Below, piece after piece: positions 1-7,277 of a DNA stretch of 7,585 nt. The notes beneath the pieces are model-generated. The model searched no databases and was not told the origin of the DNA. It saw nothing but the letters and a program-made list of their open reading frames with translations. Position numbers and translations under genes: made by a program. How positions within the stretch are numbered: position 1 is the stretch's first letter; each line of letters begins with the position of its first letter. This DNA is from an uncultured Clostridium sp. (GTDB taxonomy: Bacteria; Bacillota; Clostridia; Clostridiales; Clostridiaceae): the NCBI GenBank assembly GCA_946575275.1, contig CAMNZV010000077.1, forward strand, positions 1 to 7,585. The letters are read 5' to 3'.

Positions 1-654
1 AAGTATTTAAAGGAGCTTGACTTAATCCATGATAATCAATATGTACTAAGTTATAATGGATGTCTAGTACAAGAAACAAAAAGTGAAAAAATTATACATG
101 AAATGGGGTTAAAAGGTAAAGACCTACATGATATATATAAATTGAGCTTAGAACTTGGAGTTAATATTCATGCATTTTCACCAGAAAGAGGATTAATCAC
201 ACCTAAAATTAGTAAGTATACAGAAGTAGAAGCAGAACTTAATGGTATAGATATTAATGTTTGTGATTTTAATAAAATTAAGGAAGACGAAAGTATTATA
301 AAAATTATGTTTATAGATGAAGCAGAAATTCTAGATAGGGTTTTAAAAGAAATACCTAAAGAACTTTTTGACAGATACAACATAGTTAAAAGTACACCTT
401 ATTTCTTAGAATTTATAAATAAAAATGGGAATAAGGGTGTTGGTCTTCATGCACTAGCTAAACATATGAATATTACAAATAAAGAGATTATTGCATGTGG
501 AGATGCAGCAAATGACTTGGAAATGCTTGAATATGCTGGTCTTGGAGTTGCTATGGGAAATGCAATTGAAGAAATAAAAGAGGCATCAAGCTTTGTAACT
601 TCCTCAAATAATGAGGATGGAATAGCTAAGGTTATTAATAAGTTTATTATATAA
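1..654 (+). CDS. Cof-type HAD-superfamily hydrolase, 3' part (start outside window)
   Basis: The frame is open from base 1 to the TAA at 652-654, giving 217 residues. The first ATG in frame, at 103, is internal, because clear family sequence (YVLSYNGCLV, where Cof proteins carry a 'NGA/NGC' turn) precedes it. HAD motif III is the lysine of NKG (Lys145 of the visible part, nt 433-435). Motif IV is GDAAND, with Asp168 and Asp172 (nt 502-516) as Mg2+ ligands, followed by the typical LEMLEYAGLGVAMGNA stretch and a C-terminal NNEDGIAKVI. Family members are about 265-280 residues, so roughly 50-60 N-terminal residues, including the nucleophile DxD motif, lie off the left edge. Cof-type HADs are cytosolic Mg2+-dependent phosphatases of sugar phosphates, nucleotides or flavin precursors; the substrate cannot be told from sequence. 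A terminator separates it from the polysaccharide genes, so it is probably not part of that operon. Confidence 0.93.
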   Translation, partial: KYLKELDLIHDNQYVLSYNGCLVQETKSEKIIHEMGLKGKDLHDIYKLSLELGVNIHAFSPERGLITPKISKYTEVEAELNGIDINVCDFNKIKEDESIIKIMFIDEAEILDRVLKEIPKELFDRYNIVKSTPYFLEFINKNGNKGVGLHALAKHMNITNKEIIACGDAANDLEMLEYAGLGVAMGNAIEEIKEASSFVTSSNNEDGIAKVINKFII

Positions 655-660
655 ATTTAC

Positions 661-698
661 AAGACTTTACCACTTTTATAGGTGATAGGGTCTTTTTT
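661..698 (+). terminator. Rho-independent terminator of the HAD gene
   Basis: The arms 661-673 (AAGACTTTACCAC) and 682-694 (GTGATAGGGTCTT) pair over 13 positions with two G-U pairs and one C-A mismatch. They enclose an 8-base loop (674-681) and run into six T residues at 693-698. It begins 6 bases after the HAD stop codon. There is no matching A-run on the left side, so it should act only in the forward direction. Confidence 0.85.
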
Positions 699-700
699 GT

Positions 701-729
701 TTGTCTATACTAGACATTGATGGTATAAT
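701..729 (+). promoter_or_regulatory. Sigma-A-type promoter of the polysaccharide operon
   Basis: A -35 hexamer TTGTCT (701-706, 4 of 6 matches to TTGACA) is followed by a 17-bp spacer and a perfect -10 TATAAT (724-729). Transcription would start near 736, leaving a leader of about 45 bases before the ATG at 781. The promoter begins only three bases after the T-run of the preceding terminator, which fits the start of an independent transcription unit. I saw no second convincing promoter within the downstream genes. Confidence 0.75.
702..716. promoter_or_regulatory. Palindrome over the -35 region, possible operator
   Basis: TGTCTA (702-707) and TAGACA (711-716) are perfect inverted copies separated by TAC. 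The repeat covers five of the six -35 bases and part of the spacer, a position where a bound dimeric regulator would block RNA polymerase. The layout resembles GntR- or TetR-type operators, but no regulator gene is in the window, so its role is inference. Confidence 0.35.
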
Positions 730-758
730 TAACATAATGTTAATAATTTCAAAGAATA

Positions 759-778
759 TAGATTGCGAGGGAAGTCTA
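759..778 (+). promoter_or_regulatory. Ribosome binding site of first GT gene, in a small hairpin loop
   Basis: GAGGGA (767-772) is the only Shine-Dalgarno-like sequence before the ATG at 781 and decides that start. The bases around it, TAGATT (759-764) and AGTCTA (773-778), can pair over 6 bp with one G-U pair. This leaves the ribosome binding site in the 8-base loop. The stem is weak and AT-rich, so an effect on translation is only possible. Confidence 0.4.
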
Positions 779-780
779 AT

Positions 781-1863
781 ATGAAGATTATGCACGTAGT
801 AGAAGGATTTGGTGGAGGAGTATATTCATTTCTAGTTGATTTATGTAATTCCTTATGCAAATCAAATGAAGTGATAATTGTTTATAGTGAAAGAGAAGAA
901 ACACCTAAGACTTTCAGGGAGGATTTTAATAAAAAAATAAGATTAATCAACTTAGAAATGTGTAGATCTATAAATCCCAAAATAGATATAAAGTCATTTG
1001 TTAACCTATACTCATTAATTAAAGATGAGAATCCTGATATTATACATTTACATTCATCTAAAGCTGGGGCAATAGGGCGATTGTCAAGTAAGCTACTTGG
1101 ATATAACAATACAAATGTTTTTTATAACCCACATGGTTATGCATTTTTACAGGAGAATAGTTCTAAGGTTAAAAGAAAATTTTATTATATTGTAGAAAAA
1201 ATACTTGCTAAAATAAATGGCACAATAATAGCTGTATCTAAGGGTGAATATGAAGAAAGCTTAAAACTTTCAAATAAATCTATTAGAATAGATAATGCAA
1301 TAGATAATGAAGAATTAGATAAAATAATCACAAAAAGTACATATAAGGACAAGCCTATTATTGGAACGATAGGAAGGATATCCTATCAAAAAAATCCTAA
1401 AGTGTTTAATGAAATTGCAAGTAAATTCAAGGATTACTCTTTTATTTGGATTGGTGATGGAGATTTAAGAAATGAGTTAACTTCAAATAATATTAAGGTT
1501 ACGGGCTGGATGGATAGATATGAAGCTATAAAAATAATGAATGATTTAGATATATATTTACAAACATCACTTTGGGAGGGGCTACCTATTGCATTATTAG
1601 AAGCAATGTATATGGGAAAACCTGCTATTGTAAATAATGTAATAGGCAATAAAGATGTGATTTTAAACAATGAAAATGGATATATTTCTAATTCAATTAT
1701 GGATTATGAAAAATATATAAATACACTTATAGGGAATAAAGATGAATATAATAGAATTTCTAGGAATGCTCAAAATTATATTATTAATAACCATTTAGTT
1801 AAAGATATGATAAACAAATACGTAGAGGTATATAAAAAAGCTCAAGGAGAAAAAGATGTATAA
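781..1863 (+). CDS. GT4-family (GT-B fold) glycosyltransferase
   Basis: This 360-residue protein is a cytosolic or membrane-associated retaining glycosyltransferase that probably adds one sugar from a nucleotide donor to a lipid-linked oligosaccharide. The N-terminal acceptor domain starts MKIMHVVEGFGGG, with the glycine-rich loop at residues 9-13. It continues with the DIIHLHSSKAG strand (86-96) and NPHGY, with His118 in the usual catalytic-histidine region. The C-terminal donor domain has GTIGRISYQKNP (195-206), with Arg199 and Lys204 as the expected phosphate-binding pair, and the EX7E motif EGLPIALLE (Glu266 and Glu274). I chose ATG 781 over an in-frame TTG at 763 because the TTG lies just before the ribosome binding site and the family N-terminus begins at MKI. 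It is first in the operon and overlaps the next gene by 8 bp. The sugar and linkage cannot be assigned. Confidence 0.9.
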   Translation: MKIMHVVEGFGGGVYSFLVDLCNSLCKSNEVIIVYSEREETPKTFREDFNKKIRLINLEMCRSINPKIDIKSFVNLYSLIKDENPDIIHLHSSKAGAIGRLSSKLLGYNNTNVFYNPHGYAFLQENSSKVKRKFYYIVEKILAKINGTIIAVSKGEYEESLKLSNKSIRIDNAIDNEELDKIITKSTYKDKPIIGTIGRISYQKNPKVFNEIASKFKDYSFIWIGDGDLRNELTSNNIKVTGWMDRYEAIKIMNDLDIYLQTSLWEGLPIALLEAMYMGKPAIVNNVIGNKDVILNNENGYISNSIMDYEKYINTLIGNKDEYNRISRNAQNYIINNHLVKDMINKYVEVYKKAQGEKDV

Positions 1864-2734
1864 AGCTGGTATAGTAATTTTAAATTATAATGATGCAGAC
1901 ACTGTATTTAATCTAATGGATGTGATTTCTGATTATAAGTCTATTTCACATATAGTAATTGTGGACAATTGCTCTAAGGATGATTCTTATATACGGTTAA
2001 AAAAACTTGAAAGTGATAGATGCACTGTAATTGAATCTGATAAAAATGGTGGATATTCTTATGGAAACAATATTGGACTTAGGTATTTAATTGATAAATG
2101 TAAATGTGATTATTTATTTATTGCAAATCCTGATGTTTCCTTTGAGGACAAGGTAATTGAAACTATAGTACAGGCTTTTATTGAAAATGAAGAATATGGA
2201 GTATTTTCAGGTGTTATGAAAAATGCTGAAGGAAAAGTATATAGAAATGCTTTTTTTCAAGAACCATCATATGCATTAGATATAATTAATTGTTGTATTT
2301 TGACAAGAGTAATAAATAAAAAGGTAGTAAAAGCAAAAATAGATTATTCTGTGGATATAATGGAGGTAGGTATTCTTCCAGGATCATTTTTTGGAATTAG
2401 AGCTAATGCACTAAAAGAAATAAATTATTTAGATGAAGGAACATTTTTATTTTGCGAAGAGATAATTCTTAAAGCTAGACTTGTAAGTAAGGGATATAAA
2501 AGTGGGCTTATAACTAATATAGATTTTTTACACTTACATTCTGTTTCGTTGAAAAAAACTACTAAAGAAATAGATATATTGAAGCATTATCAAAAAGCAT
2601 TATTACATTATTATAACAATTATACTAATGTAAAAGGAATTAAAATAAAGTTATTAAAAATTGCTTTTAAATATGCTCAAATAGAAACTTATATAGTACA
2701 TCCAATAAAAGTGCTAATAAATAAGATAATTTAA
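1856..2734 (+). CDS. GT2-family glycosyltransferase, rhamnosyltransferase-like (WbbL/RfbF type)
   Basis: This 292-residue protein has a GT-A fold, starting AGIVILNYND (residues 4-13). VDNCSKDDS (36-44) is the nucleotide-binding loop. KNGGYSYGNNIG (63-74) precedes ANPDV (90-94), which fills the DxD metal-binding position. The acceptor part has LPGSFFGIR (174-182), then DEGTFLFCEE (193-202) with the likely catalytic acid residues, and HLHSVS (226-231). This motif order is typical of COG1216 enzymes, many of which transfer rhamnose from dTDP-rhamnose; the actual sugar here is unknown. Length is normal for the family. The start is set by AAGGAG at 1844-1849, 6 bases before the ATG. Its 8-bp overlap with the preceding gene implies translational coupling. 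A basic, partly hydrophobic tail (251-292) could sit against the membrane. Confidence 0.9.
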   Translation: MYKAGIVILNYNDADTVFNLMDVISDYKSISHIVIVDNCSKDDSYIRLKKLESDRCTVIESDKNGGYSYGNNIGLRYLIDKCKCDYLFIANPDVSFEDKVIETIVQAFIENEEYGVFSGVMKNAEGKVYRNAFFQEPSYALDIINCCILTRVINKKVVKAKIDYSVDIMEVGILPGSFFGIRANALKEINYLDEGTFLFCEEIILKARLVSKGYKSGLITNIDFLHLHSVSLKKTTKEIDILKHYQKALLHYYNNYTNVKGIKIKLLKIAFKYAQIETYIVHPIKVLINKII

Positions 2735-2764
2735 ATAAAAATATTTAGGAATATGGAGGATATA
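2732..2764 (+). promoter_or_regulatory. 30-bp intergenic spacer with strong ribosome binding site
   Basis: GGAGGA (2755-2760) lies 4 bases before the ATG at 2765 and fixes that start. The ATG at 2753 overlaps the same site and has no ribosome binding site of its own. An all-AT inverted repeat (2732-2737 with 2742-2747) has no GC stem and no T-run, so I do not call it a terminator. Confidence 0.6.
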
Positions 2765-3850
2765 ATGAAAGTTGGAATACTAACACATTATGATGTAAAC
2801 AATCAGGGAGCACAACTTCAAATGTATGGACTATACAATCAATTAATAAAGATGGGACATACTCCAAAGGTTTTATCTTATGTCAAGAATTATGATTTTG
2901 AAAGGGAAAGTGCATTAAAGTATCAAGTATCTTTAAAATCAATTCCATATTATATAAAACATTATCTATGTGAAAAGGGACTTGGGTCAACATTTTTTAA
3001 TTATAATAAATATAAGAAAAATAAGAAATTTAGAAATAATTATTTTGAAATAGAAAATTATTGTACAGCGGATATTGATTGTGCAATAGTAGGTAGTGAT
3101 GAAGTTTGGAGTATACCCTATGGTGTTAATGACATGATGTATGGACATTATGTAAATACAGATAATATGATTTCCTATGCACCAGCCTTTGGACAAACTG
3201 ATATGAAAATGATTAATAAATATCATGCAAGGGAAGTAATAGCATCTGGTATATCAAAGTTTAAGGCTATATCTGCAAGAGATGAGCATACCTATAAAAT
3301 GGTAAAGGAACTTACAGGAAGAGAAGCTACAATAGTATGTGATCCAGTTTTATATTATGATTTTACAGAAACTAAGGTGCCTGTAAAACTACCAAATAAA
3401 AAATATTTGCTTGTTTATTCCTATGAATGGAATATGAATGATGAAGGTGAAGTTAAGGCTATAAAGGAATATGCTAGAAGAAATAATTTAATCACTGTAT
3501 CGGTAGGTACTTATCATAAATGGTGTGATAAAAATATTCATTGTAATGCTTTAGAATGGATAGAGTATTTTAGAGGTGCTGAGGCAGTAATTACTGATAC
3601 CTTCCATGGTGCTATTGTATCTATAATAACTCATACTAAAATGGCAGTGCTTGTTAGAGGATTAAATGTTAATAAGCTAACAGATTTATTAGATAGAACT
3701 AATAATTCACAAAGAAGACTAAAAAGTATTACCATTGAAGAAATAGAAAGGGTATTTAACAATAAGCCAGATTTTAATTTGGTTGATGAAGCATTATCAA
3801 AACTTAGAAATGATGCAAATATATTTTTAAGTAATGCGTTAGAATTATAG
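2765..3850 (+). CDS. Polysaccharide pyruvyl transferase family protein (PF04230-like)
   Basis: This 361-residue protein matches the pyruvyl transferase family. It has an N-terminal strand and loop MKVGILTHYDVNNQGAQLQ (compare the usual NNYGAxLQ), IVGSDEVW (108-115), SYAPAFG (137-143), AISARDE (168-174), CDPVLYYDF (192-200) and TDTFHGAIVS (277-286). The last, with His281, resembles the conserved catalytic-region His of CsaB-type enzymes. Characterised members move pyruvate from phosphoenolpyruvate onto a sugar as a ketal, adding negative charge to capsular, exo- or secondary cell-wall polysaccharides. Many members of this NN-x-GA-x-LQ subgroup sit in glycan clusters without a tested function, so the reaction is inferred. 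Length is typical. It lies between glycosyltransferase genes, so its substrate is probably a sugar of the same repeat unit or its lipid-linked precursor. Confidence 0.85.
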   Translation: MKVGILTHYDVNNQGAQLQMYGLYNQLIKMGHTPKVLSYVKNYDFERESALKYQVSLKSIPYYIKHYLCEKGLGSTFFNYNKYKKNKKFRNNYFEIENYCTADIDCAIVGSDEVWSIPYGVNDMMYGHYVNTDNMISYAPAFGQTDMKMINKYHAREVIASGISKFKAISARDEHTYKMVKELTGREATIVCDPVLYYDFTETKVPVKLPNKKYLLVYSYEWNMNDEGEVKAIKEYARRNNLITVSVGTYHKWCDKNIHCNALEWIEYFRGAEAVITDTFHGAIVSIITHTKMAVLVRGLNVNKLTDLLDRTNNSQRRLKSITIEEIERVFNNKPDFNLVDEALSKLRNDANIFLSNALEL

Positions 3851-3857
3851 GAGGTGA
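3849..3857 (+). promoter_or_regulatory. Near-perfect Shine-Dalgarno sequence overlapping upstream stop codon
   Basis: AGGAGGTGA is a nine-base match to the 3' end of 16S rRNA. The GGAGG core is 6 bases before the ATG at 3861. Its first two bases are part of the TAG stop (3848-3850) of the pyruvyl transferase gene. It is the strongest ribosome binding site in the window and suggests high or re-initiated translation of the following glycosyltransferase. Confidence 0.8.
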
Positions 3858-3860
3858 AAA

Positions 3861-4997
3861 ATGGAACCTATAAGAGTTTTACATGAAGTTACTATAATGA
3901 ATACTGGTGGTATTGAAACTTTACTTATGAATATTTATAGAAATATAGATAGAAAAAAAGTTCAATTTGATTTTATGCTTCATAGGGATCAAGAGGGCTT
4001 TTATGATGAAGAAATACGTTCTTTAGGTGGCAAAATATATAAAGGTGTAGGTTTCAACCCACTTAAACATAAGAAATATCTAAATAGTATAGATGATTTA
4101 TTTGAGGAACATAAAGGTGAGTATAAGATAATTCATGCCCATAATTCTTTTAGTATGTTTACATTAAGGGCTGCTAAAGAAGCTGGAATTTCAATTAGGA
4201 TATCCCATGCACATAATGCAAGACCGCTGTTTGATTATAAAAAATATATATTTAAAAAATATAATAGAATAAAACTTAAGAATTATACAACTAATATGTT
4301 TGCATGTTCATCAAATGCAGGTAAGTGGCTTTTTGGTGAAAAGGCTATAAAAGAAGGTAAGGTTACAATAATAAACAATGGAATAGAGCCAGATAAATTC
4401 ATTTTTAATGAAACTATTAGAAATAATATAAGAAAACAATTACATATTGAAAATAAGTATGTTATTGGTCATGTGGGTAGATTTAATAAACAAAAAAACC
4501 ATGAGTTTATAATAAAAGTTTTTAATGAAGTTTTAAAGAATAATAAAGATTCTGTTTTTATGCTTATAGGTGAGGGCGATTTAAAAGAAGAGATATCTAA
4601 AGAAGCTAGAAAACTTGGAATAATAGATAGTATTATAGTTATTAGTGCTACTAATAATGTTAATGAATATATGCAAGCTATGGATTTGTTCTTATTTCCA
4701 TCTTTATATGAAGGGCTTGGTATTGTTGCAATTGAAGCACAGGCGGCAGGACTTCAATGTGTTGTTGCAGATACTATTCCAAAAGATGCATTTATAACAA
4801 AAAATATTAGATCTTTATCATTACAAGAACCAATAGAAAATTGGAGCAAAGAAATATTAAAGTATAATAATGGCTATGAGAGAAAAGACACAAGTGAAAC
4901 AATAAGAAGGTCTGGATATGATATAAAACAAGTTGCCAAAGGCTTGGAGGAATTTTACTTAAATTGTGTTAATAATGAGGAGAGTTTATGGAGATAA
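3861..4997 (+). CDS. GT4-family glycosyltransferase, CapH/EpsF-like
   Basis: This 378-residue protein has a GT-B fold. RVLHEVTIMNTGGIETLLMN (5-24) is the acceptor-domain loop typical of the EpsF/CapH branch. It is followed by IIHAHNSFSMF (90-100) and RISHAHNAR (113-121), with His116/His118 in the catalytic-histidine region. The donor domain carries IINNGIEPDKF (170-180), GHVGRFNKQKNH (203-214) with Arg207 and Lys212, LIGEGDL (235-241), and the EX7E motif EGLGIVAIE (Glu284, Glu292) followed by AQAAGLQCVVAD. In this branch EGLP is usual, so the glycine at position 287 in place of proline is a small difference. Known relatives add hexoses or N-acetylhexosamines in exopolysaccharide and capsule pathways; the donor sugar here is not known. 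The gene overlaps the next one by 10 bp. Confidence 0.92.
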   Translation: MEPIRVLHEVTIMNTGGIETLLMNIYRNIDRKKVQFDFMLHRDQEGFYDEEIRSLGGKIYKGVGFNPLKHKKYLNSIDDLFEEHKGEYKIIHAHNSFSMFTLRAAKEAGISIRISHAHNARPLFDYKKYIFKKYNRIKLKNYTTNMFACSSNAGKWLFGEKAIKEGKVTIINNGIEPDKFIFNETIRNNIRKQLHIENKYVIGHVGRFNKQKNHEFIIKVFNEVLKNNKDSVFMLIGEGDLKEEISKEARKLGIIDSIIVISATNNVNEYMQAMDLFLFPSLYEGLGIVAIEAQAAGLQCVVADTIPKDAFITKNIRSLSLQEPIENWSKEILKYNNGYERKDTSETIRRSGYDIKQVAKGLEEFYLNCVNNEESLWR

Positions 4998-6223
4998 AGA
5001 TTGGGAAATATTCTTTTATTAAGATTTTGTTTAGTATAATTTTAATAATGTTCATATTCAATAATGGACTTGACAATGCAAGAGATCTAGCAGTGTTTAA
5101 TATTCCAATAAAATACTCTTATGTAATTATTACAGTGTTAGAATTTGTTGCATTATTATATATATTACTAATAAACAAAGAAATTAAAATGGATATAATA
5201 ACTATTTTATTAATATTTAAAATAATTTTATTTACCTTTATATTATTATATGATGCAGATTCTATTAAAAATTTAAAAACTTATTTATCGCTAGTTCAAA
5301 GCCTAATATTATATATTATTATGATTTCAATACCAACAGAAAACATTAAAGGTTTTATTAAAAATTTTATGAAGTTTTATCTTATAGTAATATGTATTCA
5401 AACAATATATATAACCTTAAATGTAAGCTTAAGTGGAACTGAATTTTGGAGAATTAAAAATGCTGTTCAAATACCAATTGGAGGATCAAATTATATTGCA
5501 AGTACAATAATAATGCTATTTGCTTTTATAATATGTAATGAAGATAAAAAATACAAAGGTAATATATTAATTATAATAACAATTATAGGTATGTTTTTTA
5601 CAAGATCAAAATCAGCTATAGTAATTTTAGTTATTCTAATTATAAGTGAGTTCTTTAAATTATCTAATATAAAAAAGGATAAAAGAAAAATATTAATCGG
5701 TATTTTTGCAATAGTATTTTTATATATTGCTATAAGAATATTAGGAGATATATTCCCTGACTTTTTTGATACTTATAAGAATATGTATAACAACCTATTA
5801 TTAGGAAGTGAGAGTGGAACAGAGGCAGCCTTTAACGGAAGGTTTTCTATTTATAATAGGTCTATAGATGTATTAAAGGATAATTTTTTATTAGGTGTTG
5901 GACTTGATTATTCTAATATTATTGGAATACTAGCACATAATTTTATATTGGATACTTTACTTAGGGCTGGAATATTTAATTTGATATTATTAAGTATGTA
6001 TTTTGGAATAAGTGGTTTACGTTTTTTTGAAAATTCAAAATATGATAATTTAATAAGGGGTGCAGGTAAGATGTTGTTTTTTGTAATAATTCATGGTTTG
6101 TTTGAGCCTAATATAGGTGGTTTCATTTATGACTTTCCAATGTGGATAATTATTGGTATTGGTATGAGACGTTACTATGAATTAAATGAAGAAAGGTTAG
6201 GTAAAGCTATAGATGAAAATTAA
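4988..6223 (+). CDS. Wzy-like polysaccharide polymerase / O-antigen ligase-family membrane protein
   Basis: This 411-residue, strongly hydrophobic protein has about 11-12 predicted membrane helices by eye, near residues 11-25, 43-63, 69-88, 99-115, 126-146, 167-183, 192-205, 208-223, 234-252, 319-345, 361-377 and 379-394. A loop of about 65 residues (253-318) is likely outside. This loop and the helix after it match the Wzy_C/O-antigen ligase pattern: NGRFSIYN (283-290), LLGVGLDYS (301-309), AHNFILDTLLRAGIFNLIL (316-334). TRSKSA (205-210) corresponds to the conserved short loop of the family. It probably polymerises flipped repeat units on undecaprenyl diphosphate; a ligase role cannot be excluded from sequence. 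GAGGAGAG at 4977-4984 supports the ATG at 4988, within the preceding gene. It overlaps the next gene by 11 bp. Such polymerases diverge quickly, so low similarity to known ones is expected. Confidence 0.88.
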   Translation: MEIKIGKYSFIKILFSIILIMFIFNNGLDNARDLAVFNIPIKYSYVIITVLEFVALLYILLINKEIKMDIITILLIFKIILFTFILLYDADSIKNLKTYLSLVQSLILYIIMISIPTENIKGFIKNFMKFYLIVICIQTIYITLNVSLSGTEFWRIKNAVQIPIGGSNYIASTIIMLFAFIICNEDKKYKGNILIIITIIGMFFTRSKSAIVILVILIISEFFKLSNIKKDKRKILIGIFAIVFLYIAIRILGDIFPDFFDTYKNMYNNLLLGSESGTEAAFNGRFSIYNRSIDVLKDNFLLGVGLDYSNIIGILAHNFILDTLLRAGIFNLILLSMYFGISGLRFFENSKYDNLIRGAGKMLFFVIIHGLFEPNIGGFIYDFPMWIIIGIGMRRYYELNEERLGKAIDEN

Positions 6224-7265
6224 TATTTTAGTTCCATTTACATCATTAACAGGTGGCATTAGAGTTATATTTTTATATGCAAATTATTTTACAAGTAAAG
6301 GACATGATGTAATTTGTTATGTTCCAATGAAGGCATATAAATTTTCAAACCAACCCATTCTTAAAGTGTTAAAGAAATCTCTTGGGAATACTTTTAAACG
6401 TGGATCTAGGGTAAAATGGTTTGGTTGTAACTTTAAAATTAAACTTGTTCCCCTTATGAATAATAAATATGTTAGGGATGCTGATATTTCCATTGCAACA
6501 GCATGGCCTACAGCCTATGATTTAAATAACTTAAAAGATACTAAGGGTAAAAAAGTTTATTTTGTTCAGGGTTATGAAACTTGGTGTGGAGATACAAAAG
6601 AAGTTGAGGATACCTATAGATTTAATTTAAATAAAGTTGTAATTACCAATACCTTGAAGAATATAATTAAAAAAAATGTTAATAAGGAATCCTATGTTGT
6701 ATATAATGGACTTGATAGTAATGAATTTTTAAAAGGCAATAAGGTTGAAAATAAAAATATAAATATATTGATGATATACAATAGTTCAGTTAATAAGGGA
6801 ACAGCTGAAGGAATGTCTATATTAAAGAACATATATAATAAGTATAATGTTAATATAAGGTTATTTGGCTTTAAAAAGGGAAATGACATACCAGATAATT
6901 TTGAGTTTTATGAAAATCCAAGTAGAGAGGATTTAATGAAGTTATATAGAGAATCAGACATATATGTTTTTCCAAGTAAAATTGAAGCCTGGGGTCTTCC
7001 AGTTATGGAGGCTATGGCAAATAAATGTGCCATAGTTGGCAATAATGTTGGATGTGTTGAGGAATTATGCACAAATAATGAAAATGCTTTAATAATTAAT
7101 GATTTGAATTATAAAGAAATGGAAGATAAAATAGAATTTCTAATTAATAATAGAGATTTGTTAAAAAGTATTCAAGAGGGTGGGTATAATTTAGTAAAGG
7201 AATTTACTTGGGAGGCTTCATTTAAAAGGTTTGAGGAATATTTAATATCATTACTAAATAAATAA
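6213..7265 (+). CDS. GT4-family glycosyltransferase
   Basis: This 350-residue protein begins MKINILVPFTSLTGGIRVIF (1-20), with the GG loop at 14-15. It has DADISIATAWPTAYD (89-103) and KVYFVQGYETW (114-124), a VQxxE-type element common in a GT4 branch with rhamnosyltransferase-like members. The donor domain has YVVYNGLDSNEF (161-172), YNSSVNKG (189-196) with Lys195 in the usual phosphate-binding place, and EX7E as EAWGLPVME (Glu258, Glu266), followed by AMANKCAIVGNNVGCVEEL. The arginine of the usual GR-x-K element is not obvious here, as in other members with YN/YHxxxxKG. The only Shine-Dalgarno candidate is AGG at 6199-6201, 11 bases from the ATG. Translation therefore probably depends on coupling through the 11-bp overlap with the polymerase gene. 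The transferred sugar is unknown. Confidence 0.9.
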   Translation: MKINILVPFTSLTGGIRVIFLYANYFTSKGHDVICYVPMKAYKFSNQPILKVLKKSLGNTFKRGSRVKWFGCNFKIKLVPLMNNKYVRDADISIATAWPTAYDLNNLKDTKGKKVYFVQGYETWCGDTKEVEDTYRFNLNKVVITNTLKNIIKKNVNKESYVVYNGLDSNEFLKGNKVENKNINILMIYNSSVNKGTAEGMSILKNIYNKYNVNIRLFGFKKGNDIPDNFEFYENPSREDLMKLYRESDIYVFPSKIEAWGLPVMEAMANKCAIVGNNVGCVEELCTNNENALIINDLNYKEMEDKIEFLINNRDLLKSIQEGGYNLVKEFTWEASFKRFEEYLISLLNK

Positions 7266-7277
7266 GGTGGGAATAAA

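Noticed and set aside
168..383. Reverse-strand open frame of 71 codons inside the HAD gene; similar ones at 882-1109, 1434-1670, 2987-3226, 6692-6889 and 7328-7567
   Set aside because: All lie within well-supported forward genes, have no family similarity that I recognise, and have the low-complexity hydrophobic content expected of antisense AT-rich DNA.
103..654. ATG at 103 as start of the HAD gene
   Set aside because: The frame is open to base 1 and the residues before 103 match the family, so the gene continues off the left edge.
763..780. TTG at 763 as start of the first glycosyltransferase
   Set aside because: It precedes and overlaps the only ribosome binding site, and its six extra residues do not belong to the conserved N-terminus; ATG 781 fits better.
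2732..2747. AT-only inverted repeat TAAATA / TATTTA between two operon genes
   Set aside because: A six-pair A-T stem with no GC pairs and no T-run is too weak to be a terminator in DNA this AT-rich.
2753..2764. ATG at 2753 as start of the pyruvyl transferase-family gene
   Set aside because: It shares bases with the GGAGG site that serves ATG 2765 and has no site of its own.
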